A stretch of 64,000 nucleotides of DNA from Primula veris (lineage: Eukaryota; Streptophyta; Magnoliopsida; Ericales; Primulaceae): positions 25,734,481-25,798,480 of the forward strand of contig OY821746.1 of the NCBI GenBank assembly GCA_963682055.1. The letters run 5' to 3'. Below are positions 12,326 through 21,179 of this stretch, in pieces. The first letter of the stretch is position 1; each line of letters starts with the position of its first letter. The position numbers were made by a program, and so were the translations under genes. A model generated the notes under the pieces. That model searched no databases. It was not told the DNA's origin and saw only the letters and a program-made list of their open reading frames with translations.

Positions 12326-12988
12326 GGGGAGGGGGGTTGTATGTTGTTTAATTTGATGAAGTTTTAGGTCTGAGATTAGTTGAAAAGGAGAGGAAAGAGT
12401 AAATGCCTTAAAGTATTGTCCTTCTGATCACAATCAAGCTTTGTAATCGCTGTAATATCTTGTCACATTATGAGCACACTAGCTGTTTAACTTTTACAAG
12501 TTTGGCTGGAAATCTTAAGAAATTGTTTTTTTGAATCCACATCTTATATTTCTGTAATGATGGTTACAGGTGTGCCTTATCAGATGATGGCGAATAACCA
12601 GGTTAGACCCCTTTGTTCACACTATTCTTTTAAAATGCGTGTTTTCTTTTATTTTTCTTGTTCTTTCTTTTTATATATTCTACCATATACTACAATATTT
12701 CTATTGGTTTTTTAGCTTTGTCATTCCCTTATGGTGTTTAGGGTACTAAAACGAACAGAAATTTCTCAAAAGCTGTTGCAAGACCAAAACCATCATGCTA
12801 CCCATCGGCAAGGAATATACCCGGTATTTTCTTATAGAGTTGATGTCAGGGCATGTTTTACACTTGGCATAATTTATCTTGAAGTTCTTGTTTCATTTTC
12901 AGCGTGTTTTCCTAAATCCATGGGTTTAGCAACTTCTTTTTTGGAGGATAGGGTTTTACAACTTCGTTTTTTTGGCCCTTCTAGCTGA
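8936..12988 (+). CDS. MAK/RCK-family Ser/Thr protein kinase, cyclin-dependent kinase F-4-like
   Basis: Sixteen GT-AG exons join to about 405 codons: 8936-8943, 9028-9106, 9184-9252, 9341-9430, 9520-9658, 9811-9913, 10009-10061, 10141-10207, 10694-10802, 11216-11281, 11392-11460, 11926-11989, 12069-12170, 12570-12601, 12742-12823, 12903-12988. The catalytic domain spans residues 4-283: P-loop GEGTFG (11-16), VAIK Lys33, C-helix Glu50, HRDLKPDN (123-130), metal-binding DLG (142-144, usually DFG), activation-loop TEY (156-158), TTRWYRAPE (160-168) and [11 protein letters not shown] near the end. The order and wording match plant CDKF-4/MHK-type kinases, related to animal MAK/ICK/MOK. It is expected to phosphorylate Ser/Thr in cytosol or nucleus; the substrate is unknown. 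The start is the first ATG before the P-loop and gives the family's usual MERY N-terminus. The last exon is the weakest: other 3' exons could lie at 13.5-13.75 kb. All kinase-domain exons are open. Confidence 0.85.
12294..12324. repeat. 31-nt poly(G) tract
   Basis: An uninterrupted run of 31 G in the intron after exon 13 of the kinase gene, preceded by an AGAG-rich tract and followed by further G runs. Its length may be inexact in any assembly. Confidence 0.9.
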
Positions 12989-14290
12989 TACTAAATTGTT
13001 TTAAATAATTATTGGTTATCAAGTAAAAATAATTATTCTGGAGTCTAATTAGATGTTACTACGAAGTCTAATTAAGAAGTCCTTTTGAAGGAGTTAGTCT
13101 TTCACCTAGGAGAAGTGATATCAAGAAATAATGTGGAAGAAATATAAGAACTGGAGTAAACACTAAATGTTATTTTTTGTACTAGAAAAATTGTACACTT
13201 TCATGTAAAATTTGTGCATAGGAAGTTGACTATCTTCTAGAACAAGATATAAAAAATTTGTAAATCCATGAGACGAGGAGTATAGTCTTCTTGTATTTTT
13301 TTCTGAATCAATAAACATAAGTGCAAACCAGTAGCGATATAACTGATTGGAAAAAGAACTTGTTTTCGTTCATTTATGCTTATCAAGAATATCTTGATAA
13401 GATGTACAACTATCTTCAGCATTACTTTTTTTATTCTATATCATTACTCCCCTAGTGTTCCACTCTTAATTAAATTGTTATTTTGCACCCTCTGTGAAAT
13501 TATAGGGGAAGTTTACAAGTTATTGTAGAATATGTCATTTGCAAATATGACACTCGGACCTGCTAAGGAAGTAACGGAGAAAACAATGTATTAGTGCAAT
13601 ATATGAAGGTTGGAGGAGTTTGGGATTCATTTATGGGACGACCACAAGGGATGAAAACCCCTTAGAAACAACAGAAAACCACTTTGGGAATTATATATTG
13701 GAATGGAATTACCTGGCAGGCAGATGATCCACCTAATGCATGCATATAGCTAGGGAAGACAATCAAGCGGCCCGACTGTAGTTTGTGGGGTTTTGGGAAT
13801 ACTCTTGTACATTTGTTTTTTGGGGTTTTTCATCCATATTTTTATTACGAAATTAATGTAAAATAAAAATATGGGCTTTCCCCACCATTAATATACAAAA
13901 AATAAAAAAATAATATAATGGCTTATGACTGTAGTTTTCTTGTAGGTTTAAATTTGAATTCTTATTATTATTGATGGATATTTTTTTATTTTTTTTCAGA
14001 AACAGAAACTTGCATTGAAACAAAGTGTACGACGATACAAATTTTCCGGACTAAAAGTTACAACAGCTAATGCCAGTATGAGATCTAATAACAAAATACT
14101 CAACTAATCTACGATTTTAGTACTAAGGAGATAAAAATGCTCATACGAGCTACATAAAAACGCATTAGCACTAGAGCACTAAACACGATCCAATGAAACA
14201 TCACGTTTACCACTTTGTTTGCACTCTATGTCATATGGTTTTCATTGAGTGTCGGTTTCCTTTGCGATTCCAATTCTTTTCATTAAAACC
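12989..14290. other. Intergenic DNA 3' of the kinase gene
   Basis: No supported gene. It probably contains the 3' UTR of the kinase and, possibly, extra 3' exons near 13.5-13.75 kb. The rest is AT-rich with no recognisable element ends. Confidence 0.4.
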
Positions 14291-15162
14291 TAGGTTTTTA
14301 AAAAGTACTTTTTAAAGCGCTAAAAGCTCGATAAAACTATTTGCTAAAATAATTTTCTTATGTTTTTTGGCTGGTAAAGCGCTATTAGTGTGCTTTTATC
14401 ACGTTTTTTTGCGCTTTTACCACGTTTGCGCTTTTTCAGAACTTTTAGTTTTTTTTTATTTGTCCAAAAAACTACGAAAATGACGTTGATTTATGGTTAA
14501 CAATTTCACGAAAAAATAATTTCTAACAAATTCTACCACTTGTACTAGTGATATTTTATTATTATTATAAGAAACATGCTCATTATTATTAATAATAACG
14601 GACGGAAATAGAGAGTTCACTACCCCGGGAATAGACTCCAATAGACTAAGTAAAATAGAATAATACAAAGTCACAAGGCGTCAGAAGACCGCTAACTCAA
14701 GAAAAATAACAAATAATCATATTCCGGACAGACAAATCAAAATAGATAAAAAGACATAATATAAAAAAGTAATAAAGTTTCCGACAACCAACGAAAAGAC
14801 GCTGAATCTGTGCTAGTGATGCTTAATCGCTCATACATAAACGACAGACTGAATCTGAGTTAGTGATACTTAATCGCTCATTTTGTCGAACTACAACATT
14901 AGAAAATTTTAAATAATAAAAGACTTAAATCCGTATTTTTTTTTGCCATTTATAAAATGTTTCAATTTTTTATATATAGAAAATTATTAAATGAGGTTTT
15001 CAAAATATACATCAAACATGTATATCTTTTAGATATTTCTAACATGTATATTTTAATACTAGAAAAAGTTTACAGTTTATGCTTCAAAGCTACACTTTTA
15101 ATGCTTTAAACGTATCTCTCGTAAAAAACGTTTTTATCAACTTATCACTTTTTAAAACACTA
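14291..15162. mobile_element. Degenerate hAT-like element
   Basis: The left end TAGGTTTTTAAAAAGT pairs with the reverse complement of the right end, TAGTGTTTTAAAAAGT. GCGCT/AGCGC words near the left end (AAAGCGCTAAAAGC) recall the better preserved copies at 16016-16508 and 29004-29499. An internal direct repeat of about 60 bp (CTGAATCTG..TAGTGAT..TTAATCGCTCAT) lies at 14800-14881. No 8-bp target duplication is visible and there is no coding capacity. Confidence 0.4.
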
Positions 15163-15199
15163 GTTGAAGCACAAAGTACTGTATCATATCCTATTCTGC

Positions 15200-15435
15200 A
15201 ACAAGATTTCTTTTTAATATCTATAACGTTTAGAAATTTACTCGGTCAAAGATGTTCATGTTTTGGACAAATAAAGCCAACAAGATTTCTTTTTAATATC
15301 TATAACGTTTAGAAATTTACTCGGTCAAAGATGTTCATGTTTTGGACAAATAAAGCCAACAAGATTTCTTTTTAATATCTATAACGTTTAGAAATTTACT
15401 CGGTCAAAGATGTTCATGTTTGGACAAATAAAGCG
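15200..15435. repeat. Tandem repeat, 78-79 bp unit, three copies
   Basis: Three near-identical copies start at about 15200, 15278 and 15357 with CAACAAGATTTCTTTTTAAT and end GTTTTGGACAAATAAAGCC. The third has lost one T. The near identity implies recent expansion. Confidence 0.9.
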
Positions 15436-16007
15436 ACATAAGAAATTTTTGCTTTCAGCGTTGTTTTTCTTTTTATTTCGATCTCGTTGAATCAAACGAT
15501 GGGCCATATTTATAAGCGGTAAAATTTGAGGGTTTCACATTTTGACTTTTTGGAATGATTATTGAACCCGATGACCAAATTTAGAATGGGATGGTGATAA
15601 TAATTCGTTCAGCAACCTTTTCTTTTAGGTCGTTGACGGCTTCGTCCATAACTAATTTATATTTTTATTTCTCTTTTAGTGAAGTTTTTTTTGGGTAAAT
15701 AATTGTATAGTATAAAACTAAAAATGAGACATGACCCAGTTATACAACGAAGATAAAAAACACGATCCAAAGCAACATAGTGAAGTTTTTCTGTTCATCT
15801 GTCTTGATTTTGAGTTCTCTTTTATTCTTTATATGTAGGTTAAAGGGTTAAAACCTCTTCACGCCTTCACTCAACTTAATCGTAGATATATAATCATTGA
15901 GGTCTTATTTTGCTTTGATTGCGAGGTTTTCCTTTTGTCTCGGTAAATGTTTGTCATCGCTTTCCTTGTGAAACTTGCGGCTTGATTATAAAACAGGTTG
16001 ATTTATA
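15436..16007. other. Intergenic DNA, nothing recognised
   Basis: No open frame, element end or RNA gene could be supported between the 78-bp repeats and the hAT-like element. Confidence 0.4.
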
Positions 16008-16015
16008 CTCCGTAC

Positions 16016-16508
16016 ATCTGTTTTAAAATTCGCGCTACATAGCGCTACGTAGCGCGAAATAGCGCTTTTTTGGTAAAAAACGTAACGAAAAATCACGATT
16101 TTGGGTGTAATTGCGCTAAAATCGCGCTATACGGGACCAAAAGCGCAAAAAGCGCAAAATTATGGACCAAAAGGTAAATAGCGAGTTAAAAAAAAACAGC
16201 GGATCTAAATAATAAATATATATTGTGCAATTTTCATAAAAGTGTCTGCAGTCCAGATGGTTAAGACAGTGCTGCGATTTTCAGCAGACTCAGGTTCGTA
16301 ACTCATCAACAACAATTTTTTGTTTTTGATTTTTTTTTATTACTATCTAATATAACTATACATTTTTTTTTGTTATATATTCTAAACTTTAGTGCATATT
16401 TAGGCAAAAAAAAATACACCGCAAAGCGTTATATAGCAACGCTATTAGCGCTTTAAGCGTTTCTCTCGAAAAAACGCTACGATAGCGATAACGCTATTTA
16501 AAACACTG
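16016..16508 (+). mobile_element. hAT-like non-autonomous element with tRNA-like core, copy 1
   Basis: 493 bp flanked by an 8-bp duplication CTCCGTAC (16008-16015 and 16509-16516). It starts ATCTGTTTTAAAATTCGCGC and ends ATAACGCTATTTAAAACACTG (given here by its last bases); the reverse-complemented right end reads CAGTGTTTTAAATAGCG. Both termini are dense in GCGCTA/TAGCGC words, including the perfect palindrome GCGCTACGTAGCGC. The middle (about 16245-16310) resembles a tRNA: a D-arm-like AGATGGTTAAGAC, an anticodon-like hairpin TGCTG-CGATTTT-CAGCA and a B-box-like GGTTCGTAACTC. A second copy lies at 29004-29499. Confidence 0.75.
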
Positions 16509-16737
16509 CTCCGTACCATGGCTTTGAAATATGCAAGATTTAGATAAGCTGCCATTTTAGTTCTCAAAAAACTTATTAGTAGAAGACTAAAGATTGTATC
16601 GTGAAAATCTTTAGGCGGTCGATACAGTTTATGTTTAAGACAAGACAGTTGCTTCTTGTAAGGCGTATGCTTTTCGTATATTGTTCATTTCAGTTTTAAT
16701 CTGAATATTAATACGATGAATAACCTTGTTTTGCCTC

Positions 16738-17400
16738 GGCGGTTGGACGGCAAACATACAGACTAACTAGTTTTGGCCACGAATGGGATAAGTAGGGTCT
16801 ATCTAATCAATTTCAACGTGAGGATTGAAAGCTCTAAAGAACATTCGAAAAAATGACTACTAACGTAAGCAACAAAATAACAAAGTGGTCCAATTAACGT
16901 CTGAATGTTAGAAAGTATTTTGGATAAAAACTGTTAAAAGACCGTGTTGTAAATACTGAAACCGAATATATTTTTATTTTTCAAAACAAGGACCATTGTA
17001 ATCACTTGGACACATTGGAGTATATGTTCCATTTCTCATTCTCTCTCTCTTTTTTCCATGCCGTTTGAACTAGTATGAAAAACCAGAGAAAATTAATAAA
17101 TGGTTGTGCTTAAAAAAATTGCTGAGTAGAGTACTATCAACATCATGAGAAGTGGGGAGCGCAAATAATTAAATATGTGACAATGGCAATATGGCATACA
17201 CAGCTTAATTTAGCCTTACTGTATTCCTCGTGTTCTTGATGTACAAAGTAATAAGAAGAGAAGTTCATTGTCAATTTCACACGTTTAATGTACGACATGG
17301 AGTTTTAGATGCGTGAGATTGAGGATCCATTCCGAAATCTTTAACCGCATAAATTTACTGCCCTGCCTTTAATGTGACATATACTAGCATATCCCCCAGT
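16738..17400 (+). repeat. Decayed paralogue of the O-methyltransferase upstream flank
   Basis: Three patches match, in the same order and strand, patches spread over 48.2-54.9 kb. ACAGACTAACTAGTTTTGGCC at 16759 compares with the copy at about 48177. ATAACAAAGTGGT at about 16876 compares with about 50063. A longer block at 17290-17390 (TTTTAGATGCGTGAG, then CATTCC..AAT..TTTAACC and CTGCCCT..CCTTTAA) compares with 54825-54905, just upstream of the OMT start. No OMT coding sequence follows here. The right-hand version has been spread apart by insertions. Confidence 0.55.
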
Positions 17401-18412
17401 CATGGTTGCGGCATGGGTTATGGTTATGGTTTGGCTCGGGATGGAGAAGCACTAGACCCGCACAACTGTGGTATGGTTAATGATTTTTGGGTTGTTTCAT
17501 TTGGTTTGTTTTTGGTACTCATCGAGTTGACTTATTTTGGCTATTAAGCTTACTTTTTATGTTTTATGGAGTTCTGATATATGTTAGCGTTCTTTATATT
17601 GGATTGCGGACGAATCGATCCTTTTGATTATAGTCAAGTTATAATATGAGTCCCATCGGAGTATATGAAGATAACTTTACTTTAGAAAATGGGCTCGATC
17701 GGGGTGTTCTTGGGGCTCGGATAACTTAGTAGGGTTGTTTGGTCGGATCATTTAGTGTGTTGACACTCTGTCGTAGATAAAACACCAAATTGAGTTGGAT
17801 CCTTTGAGCTAACTTTGTATTTTCTCTGCCCAGGGTCTGGTATGTCATGTGTTCTCCTTTGTTAGACGAAATGTTGTAAATTTTGCTAGTATCGAATAGG
17901 GCCTTTTGACTTGTATATCAAATTCGGGAATTATATTATTATTTTATATACCCATTTGAATTGTTACGTATATGTTAATTTCGTCTCTATTATTTCTATT
18001 CGTGGGCGTTTACAGTTGTAACTTTGCGAGCTATGTTTTAAATATGAATGTCTATTTTGGTATTTTGGGTATTGGGCTGGCTGCCAGTTGGCCGTCCTGC
18101 ACTCATTATGGTCTGCGCGGTATGGTTAGCTCATTTGATCATCATCTGATTCGACATGCACACTTGAGGGAGCGTTTTAGTTGGATAGTTGAGATGGTTT
18201 CACTGTGTATGTTTCTTTCTTTTAGTGTATTTTTGCTTTACCCAGGATGAATTTGGACGGTAGTACCCGAGTATGATGTTTTTGGGCATTCTGAATGCTT
18301 TTTGTATTAGTTATTTTTATTTAGCTCATTGGAGTATATTCCATTGACACATGATCTGTGTATTTTGGCCGTTATTTGTAATAATAATCAGTTTGATAAA
18401 AAAAAAATATAT
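17400..18412 (+). mobile_element. Possible 3' end of a retroposon, poly(A)-tailed
   Basis: The segment is less AT-rich than its surroundings, has no intact gene and ends GTTTGATAAAAAAAAAA just before a copia LTR. That is the look of a 5'-truncated LINE or processed copy. A 92-codon open frame at 17972-18250 has no recognisable domain. No target duplication was found. Confidence 0.3.
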
Positions 18413-18419
18413 ATGAAAC

Positions 18420-18681
18420 TGTTGTGTGACGACTATTAGCCAAATATTGATGAAACAAGAAATATAGAGAGATAGAAAAATATAGCTTTGTATTCATATG
18501 AATGTGTGTTGTTGTGCTACAAAGGTAAGACTATCACCCCTTTATATAGTCTAAGAGTGGAGTAACTTACATGTATCACCATAATGAGAAGAAACCTAGA
18601 AAGGCAAGAGGCTTATCATAAAATACCATAAACATGGAGGTTTGGTATTATGAACCATCCATCACTAAATGTATCACAACA
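18420..18681 (-). mobile_element. Ty1/copia LTR (3' LTR of the minus-strand element)
   Basis: 262 bp beginning TGTTGTGTGACGAC and ending GTATCACAACA, so TGTTGTG and CACAACA form the terminal inverted repeat of an LTR. Next to it, CTCCCCCTTGG is the complement of a polypurine tract (CCAAGGGGGAG on the minus strand), placing this as the 3' LTR of a minus-strand element. The matching 5' LTR was not found near 24.7 kb. Confidence 0.75.
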
Positions 18682-18884
18682 CTCCCCCTTGGATGTCCAA
18701 AACAAACTCCAAGCTTTCTCGTCTTCATAAAGTGTGATCAGTCGCTGAGTCGCATTCGCTATTGCCAACACATAAAAGCTCAAGCCCGGAAAACCTGACG
18801 TGAGACAAAAACTGGATCATAGGACAAAATGGTGTTGCCGAATGGAGTGGGCCGAAACGCTAAACAAGTGCGTGAATAAACTGA

Positions 18885-19460
18885 CTAAAAAATATGTGCC
18901 TCATCAAAACCTTGCCAAGAAAACTCAGTGGGAAAAAAACTTGGCCGAAGGACAAAAGATGGCATAACTGTCAATAAAAACGGGAGAAATAACCATGCAC
19001 GGTGTGTTTCATTAAAACCTTGTGGAAAAAACACTCTAATCAAAGGACAAAAGAGTACACGATGGTTAGAAGTATACAACCGGATGCTCCCTTTATTTCG
19101 GCAATCCTTAGTGAGAACGGGATTAGAAATGTGTCTCGCTAAAAACCTTTTTCAAGGTAAACCTAGTGGGAGAAAAGAGTACACAAGCATCCATCAAGAT
19201 GCTCCCCCTCACATGCACACAACTGGGTGCGGGAATTTCGACTAGGTAGAAAATAAGCATACATCAGGATGATCTCCCTTACTTGCACATAACAGGATGC
19301 AAGGATAATAGCTAGTGAGAACTAATTATACGTCAGGATGCTCTTTCTCACTTGCATGCAACATGGTGCTAAGCCTATGTGAGGATACACACAACAGGAT
19401 GCTAAGAACACGTCAGGATGCTCTCCCTCAGTTGCACCCAATAGGGTGCATGATGACATG
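18885..19460 (-). repeat. Tandem repeats in the copia 3' untranslated region
   Basis: Two repeat styles run together. 18890-19160 has three related units around TCATTAAAACCTTG..GGAAAA..GGACAAAAGA, a pattern common in plant copia 3' regions. 19190-19460 has about four units around CATCAGGATGCTC..CCCTCACTTGCACACAAC. Plus-strand open frames here are chance by-products. Confidence 0.65.
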
Positions 19461-19501
19461 TCATTTAGGAAAGCTCAGAGAGCTTCCTAAGTCCGATCGC
19501 T

Positions 19502-19882
19502 CTAACATGTTTTTGGAACGAATACTTTTGGTAGTGACTTTGTGAACAAGTCTGCGTGATTGTTCTCGGATCCAATATGATTCACTTCAATCATTTGTAG
19601 CGTTTGTTGTTCATTTGTAAAGAACAACTTTGGTGAGATATGCTTAGTGGCGTCACCTTTGATGTGACCATGTTTCGCTATATCAATAACAATGATGTTG
19701 TCCTCATAAATGACAACTAGTTCATCAGGATCATAAGTTAGATCACATGTACTTCTAATATGGCCAATAACCGTTCGAAGACATACACTCTCTCTAGTCG
19801 CCTCGTAGAGCGCGAGTAGCTTAGAGTGGTTCATCGAAATAGCCACTATGGTCTATTTACAAGACCTCCAAGATATCGCCGT
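19502..19882 (-). pseudogene. Ty1/copia RNase H C-terminal fragment
   Basis: Translated from the minus strand, the segment carries the usual copia RNase H tail. A SNHAEIIALYEASRE-like stretch appears as MNHSKLLALYEATRES, followed by KHISPKLFF and NNHADLFTKSLP. It continues the fragment at 20977-21179 but is cut from it by the Cassandra insertion. The element is dead: the gene is split and the rest of the polyprotein is decayed. Confidence 0.85.
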
Positions 19883-19949
19883 TGTAACGATCCGGCCCTA
19901 CGGACCAAACCGCTACGCCCGTATCAACAATATTGTCCGTTTTGGCACA

Positions 19950-20015
19950 ACTTCCCAGGGGGTTCACCCATCCTGGTACTACTCTAAGCTAAGCACGCTT
20001 AACTGTGGAATTCCG
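19950..20015 (-). repeat. 5S rRNA-like segment in Cassandra LTR 1
   Basis: On the minus strand it reads GGAATTCC..AGTTAAGCGTGCTT, then AGTAGTACCAGGATGGGTGA, then CTGGGAAGT. This matches the middle and 3' part of plant 5S rRNA, including the internal promoter region. The 5' third of 5S is not recognisable, so it is not a 5S gene. Confidence 0.85.
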
Positions 20016-20350
20016 TCCTCGCTATTGTGCCGCACGGCTTTAAAAGGCCTTGTTGATAGGAAATGGATCTTTAAGCTCATATACCACACGAGTACTCTCA
20101 TATCTGGACGATGTGGGACTGACGCACAACACCGCACCACAGAATTTCCTACCTGGAAATCTAGGTTGTCACAATCACCCTCCCTTTAGGCACTACGTCC
20201 TCGTCGGGCACGTCGTCCTTCAGGGGCTCACACACACATGCTAGTCCCCATATTTCTGGCCAGATAGAGTCTCTGATACCATCTGTAACGACCCGGCCCT
20301 ACGGACCGAACCGCTACGCCCGTATCAACAATATTGTGCACTTTGGCACA

Positions 20351-20416
20351 ACTTCCCAGGGGGGTCACCCATCCTGGTACTACTCCAAGTTAAGCACGCT
20401 TAACTGTGGAGTTCCG
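20351..20416 (-). repeat. 5S rRNA-like segment in Cassandra LTR 2
   Basis: Same 5S-derived block as in LTR 1, with GTTAAGCGTGCTTAACTTGG on the minus strand. It is the copy closest to genuine 5S over GGAACTCC..AGTTAAGCGTG. Confidence 0.85.
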
Positions 20417-20752
20417 CCCTCGCTGTTGTGCCGCACGGCTTTAAAAGGCCTTGTTAATAGGAAATGGATCTTTAAGCTCATATACAACACGAGTACTCTC
20501 ATATCTGGGCGATGTGGGACTGACGCACAACAACGCACCACAGAATTTCTTTCCTGGAAATCTGGGTCATCACAATCACCCTCCATTTAGGCACGACGTC
20601 CTCGTCGGACATGTCGTCCTTCAGGGGGTCCACACACACGTGCTAGTCCCCACATTTCCGACCAGATAGAGGCTCTGATATCACCTGTAACGATCTGGCC
20701 CTACGGACCGAACCGCTACGCCCGTATCAACAATATTGTCCGCTTTGGCACA

Positions 20753-20818
20753 ACTTCCCAGGGGGGTCACCCATCCTAGTACTACTCCAAGCTAAGCACG
20801 CTTAACTATGGAGTTCCG
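20753..20818 (-). repeat. 5S rRNA-like segment in Cassandra LTR 3
   Basis: Third copy of the 5S-derived block. It carries AGTAGTACTAGGATGGGTGA on the minus strand, identical to canonical plant 5S over that stretch. Confidence 0.85.
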
Positions 20819-20976
20819 TCCTCGCTATTCTGCCGCACGGCTTTAAAAAGCCTTGTTGATAGGAAATGGATCTTTAAGCTTATATACCACACGAGTACTC
20901 TCATATCTGGGCGATGTGGGACTGACGCACAACATCGCACCACAGAATTTCCTACCTGGAAATCTGGGTCGTCACA

Positions 20977-21179
20977 GCCGTGTTCCCGATGGTAAAGACA
21001 TAACCAGATTGGGAACGTCCCTCATGCGGGTCTAATAAGTAACCTGCATCGGGGTAACTGACAAGGGTCGCGTTATTACGAATGCCAATGGGGGTAGGCC
21101 CACTCGATGATGCAAATGAGATTAATAAGCCCTTTTCCATAGTACCTTTAAGGTAATGGAAGAATGTCTTTAAGGCCAT
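20977..21179 (-). pseudogene. Ty1/copia reverse transcriptase/RNase H junction fragment
   Basis: The minus-strand translation shows FFHYLKGTMEKGLL, then VSYPDAGYLLDPHEGRSQSG and YVFTIGNTAV, the usual copia RT-RNase H linker and start of RNase H. It reads into the Cassandra insertion and resumes at 19882 on the other side. It lacks intact RT upstream. Confidence 0.85.

Larger units (their letters stand above)
19883..20976 (-). mobile_element. Cassandra-type TRIM, tandem LTR-internal-LTR-internal-LTR array
   Basis: Three LTRs (19883-20173, 20285-20574, 20686-20976; 290-291 bp, TGTAACGA..GTCACA) are separated by two internal domains of 111 bp. Each internal domain ends, next to the following LTR, with TCTGATACCA or TCTGATATCA, the complement of a tRNA-Met primer binding site (TGGTATCAGAG), so the element reads on the minus strand. 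Each LTR contains about 66 bp of 5S rRNA-like sequence. A perfect 5-bp target duplication GCCGT lies at 19878-19882 and 20977-20981. There is no coding capacity. It is inserted in the copia RNase H region. Confidence 0.92.

Noticed and set aside
12731..12988. Independent 85-codon gene
   Set aside because: It is explained by the last two exons of the kinase and the intron between them.
16245..16310. A tRNA gene
   Set aside because: D-arm, hairpin and B-box are present, but there is no acceptor stem, position 33 is not T, and the same sequence is repeated inside a second mobile element.
18928..19545. Plus-strand ORFs of 76-105 codons
   Set aside because: They run through tandem repeats of the copia 3' region in the orientation opposite to the element.
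19883..20976. Tandem 5S rRNA genes on the minus strand
   Set aside because: Only about 66 bp per repeat resembles 5S, the 5' third is missing, and LTR ends, primer binding sites and a target duplication show a Cassandra-type element.
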